64,000 nt of DNA from JAWMQL01 sp033283165 (GCA_033283165.1 JAWMQL010000005.1:62001-126000); one strand, 5' to 3'. Counted from the stretch's first letter, positions 53,464 to 63,135 are shown. Made by a program: numbers and translations. Notes: a model not told the origin generated them from the sequence alone.

Positions 53464-54777
53464 ATGTCCATCACCACCCGGATTGCCCGCCAGACCCGCG
53501 CGGCCGTCCTCACGATTATCCTGTGCATCCTGACCGCCGGGGCCACCCTGGCGGACACGATAGTAATCCACGCCGGCACCCTGCTGGCGATACCCGGCGA
53601 GGAGCCGGCGCAGGAGCAGACCCTGGTCATCGAGAACGGCAAGGTCAGCCAGGTACTGGACGGCTACCGCGGCGGCGCCGAGTTCGGCCCCGGGGCGCGG
53701 CTGATCGATCTCCGGGACCACTTCGTGATGCCGGGCCTGATGGACATGCATGTGCACCTGCATCAGGAGCTGGGCCCCGAGCTCGCCAGCATCTCGCTGC
53801 GCGAGTCCGATCAGCTGCTGCAGCTGCGCGCGCTCATGTACGCGCAGCGCACCCTCGCCGCCGGCTTCACCACCGTGCGCGACCTGGGATGGAAGCGGCA
53901 GGAAATCTACGCCCTGCGCGAGGCCATTAATCGCGGCTGGGTGGAAGGACCACGCATCATCGCAGCCGGGTTGGTCGGCATCACGGGAGGCCACGCGGAT
54001 ACCTCGGGAATGAAGCCCGTGTTCATGGAAGTCGAGGAAAGGGGCGAGATTTGCGATGGCCCCTACGACTGCCGGCGAGCCACGCGCGAGGTCATCAAGT
54101 ACGGGGCCGACCTGATCAAGATCACTTCTACCGGGGGTGTGCTCACGGATAGCAATACGGGCACCGGGCAGCAGATGGAGATGGACGAACTGAAGGAAAT
54201 CGTCCGCGCCGCCGGGCGTATGGGCCGCAAGGTGGCCAGCCACGCCCACCAGGAGGAAGGCATTATCGCCGCCCTGGAAGCGGGGGTGGACAGTATCGAG
54301 CACGGCACCTACACCGGCCCCAGGTCCATCAAGCTGTTCAAGTCCACCGGTGCCTACCTGGTGCCCACCCTGCTCGCGGGCCACACGGTCGTGCAGATGG
54401 CAGAGACTTCCGATGTGCTGACCCCGGCCGTCAGGGAGAAGGCTATTCGCGTGGGCAAGGACATGGAGGGCAATTTCGGCAGGGCCTACCAGGCCGGCGT
54501 GAAAGTGGCCTACGGCACGGACAGCGGCGTCTCGGCCCACGGCGACAATGCCATGGAGGCGGTGCTGATGCACCGCGCCGGCATGAGCACCAGGGATATC
54601 CTGGTGGCGGCGACCGTCAACGCCGCAGACCTGATCGGCATGAGCGACTCCCTCGGCAGCCTGGAACCCGGGAAGCACGCCGACCTGATCGCCACCAACG
54701 GCTCACCGCTGGAGGATATCGAGGAACTGCTGGAGGTGGATTTCGTCATGCGCGGCGGCAAGGTCTTCAAACAGTAA
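53464..54777 (+). CDS. metal-dependent amidohydrolase, exported
   Basis: A 437-residue TIM-barrel hydrolase. The signal peptide ends near GATLADT. Metal ligands are DMHVHLH (His-x-His near 96-98), LIKITSTGGV (the possible carboxylated Lys near 219), SHAHQEEG near 259, EHGTYTG near 279, and the final Asp in YGTDSGVSAHGDN near 356. The group includes imidazolonepropionase-like and prolidase-type enzymes. The substrate is probably a cyclic amide or dipeptide. GGAGA lies before the ATG. It is divergent from the molybdopterin gene. Confidence 0.82.
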   Translation: MSITTRIARQTRAAVLTIILCILTAGATLADTIVIHAGTLLAIPGEEPAQEQTLVIENGKVSQVLDGYRGGAEFGPGARLIDLRDHFVMPGLMDMHVHLHQELGPELASISLRESDQLLQLRALMYAQRTLAAGFTTVRDLGWKRQEIYALREAINRGWVEGPRIIAAGLVGITGGHADTSGMKPVFMEVEERGEICDGPYDCRRATREVIKYGADLIKITSTGGVLTDSNTGTGQQMEMDELKEIVRAAGRMGRKVASHAHQEEGIIAALEAGVDSIEHGTYTGPRSIKLFKSTGAYLVPTLLAGHTVVQMAETSDVLTPAVREKAIRVGKDMEGNFGRAYQAGVKVAYGTDSGVSAHGDNAMEAVLMHRAGMSTRDILVAATVNAADLIGMSDSLGSLEPGKHADLIATNGSPLEDIEELLEVDFVMRGGKVFKQ

Positions 54778-54934
54778 CGCCAGGACGCGCGTTACCGCTG
54801 CAATTAAGGATGCGAGATGTCCGGGCGCACTCATCCGTGAGCGACAACCCGGGCACCTCGCAAAAGAAAAACCTGGCTTTTGCAACGACACCGGCATTGC
54901 CACTACTACATTACTCGGATTCCGCCTCACTACA

Positions 54935-54953
54935 ATAGTTAGTTTTTACTAGT
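54935..54953 (+). repeat. AT-rich motif ATAGTTAGT-type, copy 1
   Basis: ATAGTTAGTTTTTACTAGT lies in the convergent gap (54778-55039) between the amidohydrolase and the serine hydrolase. A similar motif is at 60621. Its role is not clear. The same gap also contains a GC-rich inverted repeat (about 54988-55013) without a U-tract. Confidence 0.35.
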
Positions 54954-55039
54954 GTTATAACAATGTAAACCATGTGGGCATTTCTGGCGCCCGGGGGCCT
55001 CTCGGCCCGGGCCGGGCGGAAGACCCCGATGACCCGCTG

Positions 55040-56320
55040 TCACCGCGACATCAGATACTCAGCCATCTGCTGCCAGATCATCGGCCCATCCACCTCGTTA
55101 TCCGCACCCTCGGCCTCCGGATGGGAGGACTGCTTGACGACGACCATCTCCGCTATCGGATCCAGGTAGATGAACTGGCCGTGGACGCCGATCGCGCTGA
55201 CCGCCTCATGCTTGTTGCGAAAACTCCACCACTGGTCGTGATAGGAGTGGCCGACCTCGTCATACCAGGGGTCGTCGTAAAAACGGCTGAAGGTTTCCGA
55301 ATTGCCGGGGGTCAGGATTCTTTTCGCCACCGGGGCCGGTATTATCTGCCGGCCGTTGTAGCGGCCTCCCTGGAGCACCATCTGGCCGAACCGCGCGGCA
55401 TCCCGGGCAGTCACATTCAGGCCACCCCCCGCCATCTCGGTGGCTGAGCGATCCAGCCAGATATAGGCGTCACGCTCCGCACCGAGGGGTTGCCAGAAAC
55501 GCTCTTCGATCAGACGCGACAGGGATTTCCCCGTCACCCGGCTGAGCAACCAGCCCAGCACGTCGGTGTTCGGGGTGACATAATGGAAGCCCTTGCCGTG
55601 CTCCACGTCACCCTTCTGCAGCGTTGGCAGGTAATCGTATATCGAATCGAACTCTCTCCCTGACTGGTCGGCGGGCACCAGGCGGAACACCCGGCCGTAC
55701 TGCCACACATCCGCGTCCGGGTCGGTGTATTCCTCGCTGAACGCGATGCTGGTTGTCATATCCAGCACCTGCTGTACGGTTGCGTCGCCAAACGCGCTTC
55801 CTTTCAGCTCGGCAACGTAGCTGGCCAGCGTTCGAGACGGGTCAATCCGGCCCTCCTCGATCAGGGTCAATACCAGGGTTCCAACAAATGACTTGGTTGC
55901 CGAGAACATCTGGTGCTGACGGTAGGGCGTCATACCGTTGAGGTACCGCTCGTAAACGATTTTTCCCTTGTGCAGTACCAGGAAGGCGTCGGTGGCAGAG
56001 TAGTCGAGCCACTCGTCGAGACTGACCTTTCCCCGTTCGCTGACCTGGTACTGAATTGCATCAAGGGCAACAGGGGAACTGGCCAGGGCGCTCGGCGCCT
56101 CCATTCCCCGGAAAACCTCCCGGGTGGGCTGCAGTTCCCGCACGTGCTGCAGCGCCCAACGGTTGTAGGGTGGCTGCATAAAATTGGACAGGCTCACCCG
56201 CTCATCCGCCGGCGGCGGAAAACCCTGCATGAGGGTCTCGCCCGGATCCCCGGTACCGGGAGCGGCCCAGGTGAGCTGCGCCACCAGGACAAACAAAATC
56301 ACCAGATTACTTGTCTTCAT
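55040..56320 (-). CDS. serine hydrolase, beta-lactamase family (exported)
   Basis: A 426-residue penicillin-recognising-fold hydrolase with a signal peptide (NLVILFVLVAQLTWAAPG). The nucleophile motif SATK is at residues 140-143. HYVTPNTDVLGWLL near 245 is the region of the second motif. Such enzymes act as esterases, D-amino-acid peptidases or 6-aminohexanoate-type amidases. It starts 68 bases downstream of the TonB receptor gene on the same strand, so the two probably act on the same imported compound. Confidence 0.83.
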   Translation of the reverse strand: MKTSNLVILFVLVAQLTWAAPGTGDPGETLMQGFPPPADERVSLSNFMQPPYNRWALQHVRELQPTREVFRGMEAPSALASSPVALDAIQYQVSERGKVSLDEWLDYSATDAFLVLHKGKIVYERYLNGMTPYRQHQMFSATKSFVGTLVLTLIEEGRIDPSRTLASYVAELKGSAFGDATVQQVLDMTTSIAFSEEYTDPDADVWQYGRVFRLVPADQSGREFDSIYDYLPTLQKGDVEHGKGFHYVTPNTDVLGWLLSRVTGKSLSRLIEERFWQPLGAERDAYIWLDRSATEMAGGGLNVTARDAARFGQMVLQGGRYNGRQIIPAPVAKRILTPGNSETFSRFYDDPWYDEVGHSYHDQWWSFRNKHEAVSAIGVHGQFIYLDPIAEMVVVKQSSHPEAEGADNEVDGPMIWQQMAEYLMSR

Positions 56321-56388
56321 GTTATTGCCTCATACAGCGAATCGAATAATGGCAGTCTCCGGCGCCCGGCCAGCGAACAACCCGCGGT

Positions 56389-58680
56389 TTACCACCGGTA
56401 GGTTGCTTCCAGCGCATAGCTCAGGGGCCGCCCGGTGATGCTGGGATAGCTGGCCAGGTCATCGGTGGAAGTCGAGGTCCAGTACTCTTCATCGGTCAGG
56501 TTACGGCCGATGAGCGCCACACTCCAGCGGTCTCCGGCGTCGGAGACCGAAATCCGCCCGTTCAACAGCTGGTAGTCCTCGTGGCTGAAGGCTGCGAGAT
56601 CTACCCGGCTGAAACTGGAATCCTCGTCGCTCAAATCGTCGCGCCAGCTGTAGTTCAGCTGGAATGCAGCGCGCAGAGAACTACCTATCGACCACTCATA
56701 GCGCCCTTCCAGGGAATAGCTCCACTCGGGCGCAAAGGCCCGCCGCAACCCCTCGATCGGTACCGCCTGCCCGTCCTGGCTCAGGGCGATGGTGTCGGAG
56801 TCGACGATCTCGACGTCCATCCAGGCGACCGAGGCCCTCAGTGTCAGGCCCGCCAGGGGCAGCCACACCAGGTCAGTCTCCACCCCGGTGTGCTCGGCAT
56901 CGCCCAGGTTGCCCAACTTGGTTACCACGGTGCCGGTGACCTCATTGAACACCTGGGTAAAGCCCTGTACTTCCTGGTAATCGTAGTAGTAGGCGGCAGC
57001 ATTGAGCTGCAATGTGCGATCCAGCCATTCAGACTTCAAGCCAATTTCGTAGGCGTAAACGATTTCCTCGCCATAGGCATCCAGTTCTTCGGGAGAGAAG
57101 GCAAACCCGCCAAAAAAACCGCCGGACTTGAACCCGCGGGTGATGCGCCCATAAGCCATAGCGTCATCGGAAAACGTCCAGTTCACGCCGACATGCCCCG
57201 ACCAGTGATCATCCAGTTCGTAATGCTTGTCCACGCCGTCGAGGTAGAAGAAATCCCCCCAAATGTCGTAGTTCACGACGTCCAGCAGGTCCTTCTCTTC
57301 ATCGGTATACCGCAGGGAACCGTGTACCTTCCAGGCGTCGCTGATCTGGTAATCGAGCTGGCCGTACAACGCCCAGGATTCGCTCTCCTGGGTGAAGCTG
57401 CGTTGGGCACGGGTCTGGAACACCAGGATATTGTCGCTGAGGTCACCCAGCCGGAATTCCTCGTCCTCATCCTCGGCATACATTGCGCCAACCAGCCAGC
57501 TCAGTGGGCCATCGCTGTTTGACACCAGGCGCAGTTCCTGGGACCAGGAAGTGAGATCGGCACTACCGTCCTCGTGAAACAAGGTGAGCGGCTGCGCGTC
57601 GAAGTCGTAGAGCTGGTTGTTCTCATAGTCCAGGTAGCCGGTTATCGAGGTCAGGGTGGCAAAATCCAGGTTCCAGTTCAGCTGCAGGTTTGCCCCCAGC
57701 CAGTCATTGTCGAGGGCATTGACAGGGTTGGCGAGCACCCTGGTGCCATCGAGTTTCTGGCCGCCTGGAAGCACCCCGGGGTCGCCCGGTGTCAGCACGA
57801 ACAGGTTGGTCAGATTGGACAGGGTCACGCAGTTCTTTTCGTCGTGCCTGCCGGCGAAGGCTGACGCGCAGAAATCACCGCTGCCGGGGTCGTACAAGGC
57901 CCTTGAATAACCGAGTGTGGTTTCACTTTCGTCTCTGCCACCCTCCACTTTCAGCCATAGATCGAAGTTGTCTGATGGTGCAAACGCCAGCTGGGCACGC
58001 ACCGCGGTAAAGTCACGATCACCGTACTCATCATCGCGCGCGGTGGCCAGGCTATCCTGCCAGCCACCACCCTGGTCGGTTACCGCGGAAAGCCGGAACG
58101 CCGCGGAGGCACCGAGGTCACCCCCAATCGCCGCCTCGACGCCGGCCCTGTTCCAGCGACCGAAGGTACCCGTTACATAACCGCTCAATCCCGCGCCGAC
58201 CACCGCGCGAGTGGAGTTCACCAATACGGCTCCACCGCTGGTATTACGACCATACAGCCCGCCCTGCGGCCCCTTGAGCACCTCGACCCGTTGCATATCG
58301 AACAGGCCAATCCCGCCCAGCACGTTGGAGCTCAGGTAATACTCGTCGTAATAGATCGCCGCGGTCGGTGTGTTGTTGGAGTTGAAGTCAGACAGACCAA
58401 CACCGCGGATAATCCAGGTGGGCTGCCCGGCTCCACGATCGTCGAACAGCTCGGTACCGCTGACGAACTCGGTCAATTCCTGGAGGTTGGTGGTACCGAG
58501 ATTCCTGAGCTGCTCCTCACCGAATGCCGCAATAGCGATGGATACGTCCTGGGCGCTTTCCGTTCGCTTCTGGGCGGTAACCACCACCTCTTCCAGAGCG
58601 TTCTCGGCCGAGGACGGCGCGGATATCGCGGCCGCTATTGCCGCGGCGATCAGCGCGGGTAACTTGCCGGGTCGATGCAT
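56389..58680 (-). CDS. TonB-dependent outer-membrane receptor
   Basis: A 763-residue receptor. The signal peptide ends around APSSAENA; the plug begins EEVVVTAQKRTESAQDVS and has WIIRGVGLSDFNSNN and VEVLKGPQGGLYGRNTSGGA. It ends in an aromatic Trp (ATYRW). It is of the same family as the receptor at 30103 but clearly different in the barrel. It forms a probable unit with the serine hydrolase and is divergent from a TetR gene, with a palindromic operator between them. The substrate is not known. Confidence 0.9.
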   Translation of the reverse strand: MHRPGKLPALIAAAIAAAISAPSSAENALEEVVVTAQKRTESAQDVSIAIAAFGEEQLRNLGTTNLQELTEFVSGTELFDDRGAGQPTWIIRGVGLSDFNSNNTPTAAIYYDEYYLSSNVLGGIGLFDMQRVEVLKGPQGGLYGRNTSGGAVLVNSTRAVVGAGLSGYVTGTFGRWNRAGVEAAIGGDLGASAAFRLSAVTDQGGGWQDSLATARDDEYGDRDFTAVRAQLAFAPSDNFDLWLKVEGGRDESETTLGYSRALYDPGSGDFCASAFAGRHDEKNCVTLSNLTNLFVLTPGDPGVLPGGQKLDGTRVLANPVNALDNDWLGANLQLNWNLDFATLTSITGYLDYENNQLYDFDAQPLTLFHEDGSADLTSWSQELRLVSNSDGPLSWLVGAMYAEDEDEEFRLGDLSDNILVFQTRAQRSFTQESESWALYGQLDYQISDAWKVHGSLRYTDEEKDLLDVVNYDIWGDFFYLDGVDKHYELDDHWSGHVGVNWTFSDDAMAYGRITRGFKSGGFFGGFAFSPEELDAYGEEIVYAYEIGLKSEWLDRTLQLNAAAYYYDYQEVQGFTQVFNEVTGTVVTKLGNLGDAEHTGVETDLVWLPLAGLTLRASVAWMDVEIVDSDTIALSQDGQAVPIEGLRRAFAPEWSYSLEGRYEWSIGSSLRAAFQLNYSWRDDLSDEDSSFSRVDLAAFSHEDYQLLNGRISVSDAGDRWSVALIGRNLTDEEYWTSTSTDDLASYPSITGRPLSYALEATYRW

Positions 58681-58722
58681 GGTGCAATCCCTCTTATACT
58701 GGGTCGTGAACCCAAAATTAAC

Positions 58723-58738
58723 ATGAATATTTATTCAT
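58723..58738. promoter_or_regulatory. 16-bp palindrome, candidate TetR operator
   Basis: ATGAATATTTATTCAT is a perfect inverted repeat in the 124-base gap between the receptor start and the tetR start, 43 bases from the receptor ATG. TetR-family proteins typically bind such sites in divergent promoters. Confidence 0.6.
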
Positions 58739-58804
58739 TTTCATATTAATGCTACCCTAAACCAGGCAGGAATATCTACCATTACCCTAAAGGGGTAGGA
58801 GACC

Positions 58805-59419
58805 ATGGCTTTAGCAACAGGGCGCAGTAGCCCCAAACAGGAACGCTCTCGTCGGCGGGTCGCCGACATCCTGAAGGCGACCCGCCGGGTACTGCGTGAA
58901 CAGGGACTCAAGGCGCTCACCACCAACAGCATTGCAGCCGAAGCCAACATCCCTGTTAGCTCAATCTACCAGTACTTTCCGGACAAAATCGCCATTCTTT
59001 CAGCGCTCTACGAGGACTACCTGGAGCAGATCCTTGCCGCTTACGAAAAATTCGACCTGCGCGACGATCCACAGGCGCCCTGGCAGGAACGCATGTGCCT
59101 ACTGTTGGAAACACTGTATCAATCGGAACAGCGGGAGGGGATAGAGACAGAACTTGAGCAGGCCCTCGGACTCTTTCCCGAACTCAGGGAAATCGACGAA
59201 CGGCATGCGAAAGTAACGACGGGCAAATTCGCAGATTACCTGCAACGATTCGGCGCACGCGCGTCGAGGGCGCGCCTGGAACGGGTCAGCGCCTACCTGT
59301 ATGAGCTGAACTCGGCCTTATGGGCCTATCGTGCCCGCTACCCCCGGCAGCGCAAGGAACATAAAGAATTCAGCCTGAACGCGGCCCTGGGCGTGCTGGC
59401 GCCCTACTTTGAGACCTGA
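58805..59419 (+). CDS. TetR family transcriptional regulator
   Basis: A 204-residue repressor. The N-terminal helix-turn-helix reads RRVADILKATRRVLREQG, then TNSIAAEANIPVSSIYQYF, the usual TetR pattern. The C-terminal ligand domain is all-helical and not assigned. It is divergent from the TonB receptor, which is probably its main target together with its own promoter. It is convergent with the acyltransferase gene, eight bases apart. Confidence 0.88.
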   Translation: MALATGRSSPKQERSRRRVADILKATRRVLREQGLKALTTNSIAAEANIPVSSIYQYFPDKIAILSALYEDYLEQILAAYEKFDLRDDPQAPWQERMCLLLETLYQSEQREGIETELEQALGLFPELREIDERHAKVTTGKFADYLQRFGARASRARLERVSAYLYELNSALWAYRARYPRQRKEHKEFSLNAALGVLAPYFET

Positions 59420-59427
59420 ACGTGTCA

Positions 59428-60504
59428 TCAGGTTTTACGAGCCTGGGTGCCGGCCCGGCCTTGCGTCACGAAGGAAGAGAGACGCCCCTTAAGGGCTAGA
59501 CACGGCTTTTCTACGAAATGCCAGGAAACAGCCGCAAGGAACAGGGCCGTGCAAAAGACCAGGGCGACCAACACCCACGGGTTTTGCGGCTGAAGCAGCC
59601 AGATCCAGGTCTGTGTGACAGGAAAAGCATAGAGGTAGAGCCCGTAGGAAAGGTCACCTCGCGCCGCCAGATCGGGCAGTCTCACAAACTCATGAAAAGA
59701 TAGGTAGAGAACCGTGTAAGCAAAACACAGCGCAAAAAGCGGATCGTAGAAGCGGCTATCGAAAGCAGACACCGCAACAAGGCCTAAAGTTATCACACCG
59801 AGCCAATGGTAGGTGATCAAGTCACGATTTACGTATGCGACTGAACCCAGAAGGAAATACAAACCCAGTCTTTCATGACTCAACTTCTGTAATAGAAAAA
59901 AGTGTTGCGGCGCAGTGAGATAGAAAACCAGGAGGCCGGCCGCTGACAGATTGAACAGCCAGCGCCGCCGCAACAAACCGAAGACTCCCAGAATGCCGAC
60001 CAAAACATACATTCGCACCTCCACCGGCAGTGTCCAGAGTGATCCGTTCACACCGCCGGCGCGAGGATTATCCAGGAACATACCCGGGAGTTTGTGAACA
60101 ACGGCAGGGTAGAGCTTAGCGTTGGTAATCAGATGCACAAATGTCAGAGGGTCCGAAAAATACTCGGTAACTGGCTGGGCAGTAACTATCGGCCCCAGTA
60201 CGAAAACGGTCAGGAGCAGTGTCACCCATAGAGCGGGGTAAATACGCAAGACCCGGGCCTCGACGAAGGCCAGCAGGCTGTGCCTTGCCAGGTAACTGCG
60301 GGTGATGAGGTAACCAGAGAGAACAAAGAAGATGGCGACACCTATACCGGGTAATTTCGCGCGGTAACCGGCATAGTGTTTTATCAATTCAGAAATTGGG
60401 TCTTCACCGCCTCCCGGCCCGTAAAATAGTACAAATGTGTGCCCAAATAGAACCAGGAACGCGCCAAGAAAGCGGAACGTGTTGATATTATTATCTCGCG
60501 ACAA
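59428..60504 (-). CDS. acyltransferase 3 family membrane protein (OafA/YrhL type)
   Basis: A 358-residue inner-membrane protein with about ten hydrophobic segments. The start INTFRFLGAFLVLFGHTF contains the conserved His of the family, and VAIFFVLSGYLITRSYL follows. Such proteins O-acylate surface sugars or other extracytoplasmic targets. The acceptor is unknown, with no polysaccharide genes nearby. The stretch 60505-61134 upstream contains only the small hypothetical gene at 60767 and an AT-rich palindrome. Confidence 0.88.
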   Translation of the reverse strand: MSRDNNINTFRFLGAFLVLFGHTFVLFYGPGGGEDPISELIKHYAGYRAKLPGIGVAIFFVLSGYLITRSYLARHSLLAFVEARVLRIYPALWVTLLLTVFVLGPIVTAQPVTEYFSDPLTFVHLITNAKLYPAVVHKLPGMFLDNPRAGGVNGSLWTLPVEVRMYVLVGILGVFGLLRRRWLFNLSAAGLLVFYLTAPQHFFLLQKLSHERLGLYFLLGSVAYVNRDLITYHWLGVITLGLVAVSAFDSRFYDPLFALCFAYTVLYLSFHEFVRLPDLAARGDLSYGLYLYAFPVTQTWIWLLQPQNPWVLVALVFCTALFLAAVSWHFVEKPCLALKGRLSSFVTQGRAGTQARKT

Positions 60505-60620
60505 AGTCTACATCCTGTAGATATATCCACTTTCCTTCTCACCGGGGCGACGGCCGGAAGTTGTTTTATCGTGACGAGCTGGTGCCCACTACAGATCAGG
60601 ATACATCGGCCACTCCCTTT

Positions 60621-60638
60621 ATAGTTAGTATTAACTAT
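60621..60638. promoter_or_regulatory. 18-bp AT-rich inverted repeat
   Basis: ATAGTTA-GTAT-TAACTAT has perfect seven-base arms. It lies about 120 bases upstream of the acyltransferase start. It could be a regulator site, and it resembles the motif at 54935. No protein can be assigned. Confidence 0.4.
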
Positions 60639-60766
60639 TTTAACGAGAATGTGAATCGGCATCATATCGCCGGAGAATATGGCACTGGGATTCCGGTTGA
60701 ATTCGCATCTTATGGCAGCCCCTGAAATCGCTCCCGACCTGGACAACCACTCCCGGTAATAAAAGG

Positions 60767-61012
60767 TTAATCATCACATAAAAGCGCTATTTTCCTCGGC
60801 GCCAGCTCCAGTTCCTCCGCCGTGGTGGCATCGATAAACTGCTGTTTCACTGTGAGGCACTCTTGTGCCTCTACTCGCGCTTCCGAGGCGACGGATTCGA
60901 TCGCTTTCTCATTGGATTTATCACAGCAGGCTGACGATACGCGCCGAAGATTTGCGGTCTCCCTGGCTTTTTCCACGGCAAAGCAGTCTACGGTGCCGGG
61001 GTAACTATCCAT
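60767..61012 (-). CDS. small hypothetical protein
   Basis: An 81-residue frame starting MDSYPGTVDCFAVEK. It has three Cys clustered around ACCDKS and near CLTVKQQF and an acidic, helix-prone composition. There is no signal peptide. I find no family. Codon use is plausible and no better frame covers the region; two shorter frames on the other strand look random. It could be a false call. Confidence 0.4.
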   Translation of the reverse strand: MDSYPGTVDCFAVEKARETANLRRVSSACCDKSNEKAIESVASEARVEAQECLTVKQQFIDATTAEELELAPRKIALLCDD

Positions 61013-61134
61013 ATAATAATGTCAGTCGATATCTAAGGCTGAACGGGTTTCGATAGAACTCGCCCTCCGACTGTGTCAGAGTGTTCGAATACTGGAGTCC
61101 GCGAAGTGGATTCTGCCAAGATACGGTAAATTGA

Positions 61135-61992
61135 GTGAAGACCCCCAAGCGCTTGCAACCCCTGGTTTATGACGGACTGATAGACGAAGTCATTCACCCG
61201 CTAATGAGCGGCAAAGAGGCCGACGTGTTCGTAGTGCGTTGTGGCTCAGATATCCGCTGCGCCAAAATCTACAAGGACGCCGTGAAGCGAAGCTTCAAGA
61301 AGGCCGTGCAATACACTGAAGGGCGCAAGGTTCGCAATAGCCGGCGTGCCCGAGCCATTGAAAGACGGTCCAGATTCGGTCGCAAGCAACAGGAAGAGAC
61401 CTGGCAGAACGCCGAAGTAGACGCACTCTACCGACTGGCTTCGGCCGGGGTCAGGGTGCCACAGCCCTACGGCTGTTTCGACGGTGTATTGCTCATGGAA
61501 CTGATTACCGACGAACAGGGAAATCCCGCCCCGAGACTGAATGATGTAGCCATGTCGGCAGAACAGGCCAGAGAGGATCACGCACTGGTCATGCACTATG
61601 TCATGCGCATGCTGTGTATCGGGCTTGTACATGGTGACCTGTCTGAGTTCAATGTGCTGGTTGATCAGGAGGGCCCCGTGATCATCGACCTGCCGCAGGC
61701 AGTAGACGCGGCGACCAACAATAACGCTCACTCAATGCTTGATCGGGACGTGCAGAACATTACGAATTACTACAGCCTGTTTGCGCCGGAACTGGTGCAC
61801 ACCTGCTATGCCGGGGAAATATGGTCTCTGTTCGAAGAGGGTGAACTGCATCCGGATCACGAACTGACCGGCCAGTTCGAGTTGGACACCCATGCAGCCG
61901 ATATCGATGCGGTAATGCTGGAAATCAAGGCCGCACTTGCGGAGGAAGAAAGTCGCAAGAAGCGCCTGATGGACGCCGAATTACCAGAGTAG
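61135..61992 (+). CDS. RIO1 family serine protein kinase
   Basis: A 285-residue atypical kinase. The GTG start gives MKTPKRLQPLVYDGLIDEVI, the same start as the pseudomonad protein of this kind. ATP contacts are in SGKEADVFVV and CAKIYK. The catalytic loop HGDLSEFNVLV near residue 166 and the metal-binding Asp in IIDLPQAVD near 183 are intact. A basic linker (RKVRNSRRARAIERRSR) sits between lobes. Bacterial RIO kinases are linked to stress and virulence regulation in pseudomonads; the target here is unknown. Confidence 0.88.
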   Translation: MKTPKRLQPLVYDGLIDEVIHPLMSGKEADVFVVRCGSDIRCAKIYKDAVKRSFKKAVQYTEGRKVRNSRRARAIERRSRFGRKQQEETWQNAEVDALYRLASAGVRVPQPYGCFDGVLLMELITDEQGNPAPRLNDVAMSAEQAREDHALVMHYVMRMLCIGLVHGDLSEFNVLVDQEGPVIIDLPQAVDAATNNNAHSMLDRDVQNITNYYSLFAPELVHTCYAGEIWSLFEEGELHPDHELTGQFELDTHAADIDAVMLEIKAALAEEESRKKRLMDAELPE

Positions 61993-61995
61993 GCT

Positions 61996-63054
61996 TTAAA
62001 TGCCGGCTGGACCGGCAGGAACCAGGGGTGGCAGATCGGCTGTCCGTAACAGGCCTGCCGGGGCGGCGCAGACGAAGGGCACCGCATTGACCGGCGGGTT
62101 CGCCGTGAGCCCGGGTGTGTAATCGGCAAGTTCATCGATCGATACCGGGAATTTCAGTTCCACATCCAGCGACGCGTCGCCGCGCACCTTCACTCGCCAT
62201 CCAGTCGGTGACATTTCCCAGGCAGGCTCCAGGTCCGGGGTGAGATACATCACCTGCAAGAATCGGATGCGCTCCACGCCTTTTTCGCTGCCTATGGTCA
62301 GCAGCCGACGAGCTCCCACCGTGCCGGCCTTGATTTCCCCGGCAAGCACCCTGGTGTCCTGCCTGGCGGCGGCAAATTCCGTCACCGTGGTCCATTCATC
62401 GATAGTCCAACCGGCAGCGCGAGCGATAGAGGCAAACGCGGTGGGGGCGCTGGTCAGGCGTGGGGTGGGATAGGCATCGGGGTCCATTGGCTTGCCGAAG
62501 CCGATCTGTTCAAACAGCATGACGGCAGAATCCCGCTCGGACATATTGCCGAACTCGCCAATTTCATAGCTGTCGACACGGCGCTGCAGGGATAGCAGGG
62601 CGTAAGGAAAAATATCAGAGATAAACCCCGGGCTGCTCCCGGTGCCGTAGACGGAAGCGCCGCCTGTCTGGCAGGCCCGCGCCAGGCGCGCCCGGTCATC
62701 ATCCCCCAGGCCACTGGCACCGTCGTACAGTTCCATACAGATGGACACGATATTGGTACCCGCTTCGGCAAATGCCACCAGGTCCTCGACGTCGACAACG
62801 CGGGGCATATAGAGCACGCAGTCGGCCTTGATTGCGTGGATCTCTTCCCGATTGGTAGTGAACAGGACGCCGTTTTCGGCCTCGCCACAATAGCGGCCGG
62901 TGTCCGTGCCGTGTTTATCGGGGTTGTAGGTCAGGGCACCGACCAGTTCCATGCCGGGGTGACGAATGACCTCACGCATGGACCGTTGACCAATATTACC
63001 GCTTGCCCACTGTACGACTCGCAGCGGCAGGGCCTGCCCGGTTTCACTCATCAT
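61996..63054 (-). CDS. DapB-like NAD(P)H-dependent dehydrogenase (amine dehydrogenase family)
   Basis: A 352-residue Rossmann protein beginning VVQWASGNIGQRSMREVIRH, which is the pattern of 2,4-diaminopentanoate dehydrogenase and dihydrodipicolinate-reductase-like proteins. YGTGSSPGFISDIFP near residue 136 is another family landmark. It is much longer than DapB (about 270 residues) and lacks its catalytic HH pattern, so lysine biosynthesis is not implied. It is convergent with the RIO kinase. The substrate is unknown. Confidence 0.75.
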   Translation of the reverse strand: MMSETGQALPLRVVQWASGNIGQRSMREVIRHPGMELVGALTYNPDKHGTDTGRYCGEAENGVLFTTNREEIHAIKADCVLYMPRVVDVEDLVAFAEAGTNIVSICMELYDGASGLGDDDRARLARACQTGGASVYGTGSSPGFISDIFPYALLSLQRRVDSYEIGEFGNMSERDSAVMLFEQIGFGKPMDPDAYPTPRLTSAPTAFASIARAAGWTIDEWTTVTEFAAARQDTRVLAGEIKAGTVGARRLLTIGSEKGVERIRFLQVMYLTPDLEPAWEMSPTGWRVKVRGDASLDVELKFPVSIDELADYTPGLTANPPVNAVPFVCAAPAGLLRTADLPPLVPAGPAGI

Positions 63055-63135
63055 TCTTGTCCCGGTTGGAGAATTCTTGAACCAGCGGAATGATAAGGGA
63101 TGCGTTGCCGGGGGGCCAAGGTAGTCAAGGCTTAT

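Noticed and set aside
60481..60504. TTATTATCTCGCGACA, a 13-of-16 match to the island AraC element
   Set aside because: It spans the first codons of the acyltransferase gene (MSRDNN) on the minus strand, so coding constraint explains it, and the gene is far from the island.
60384..60746. A 120-codon minus-strand frame upstream of and overlapping the acyltransferase start
   Set aside because: It overlaps the conserved N-terminus of the acyltransferase in another frame and has no family features.
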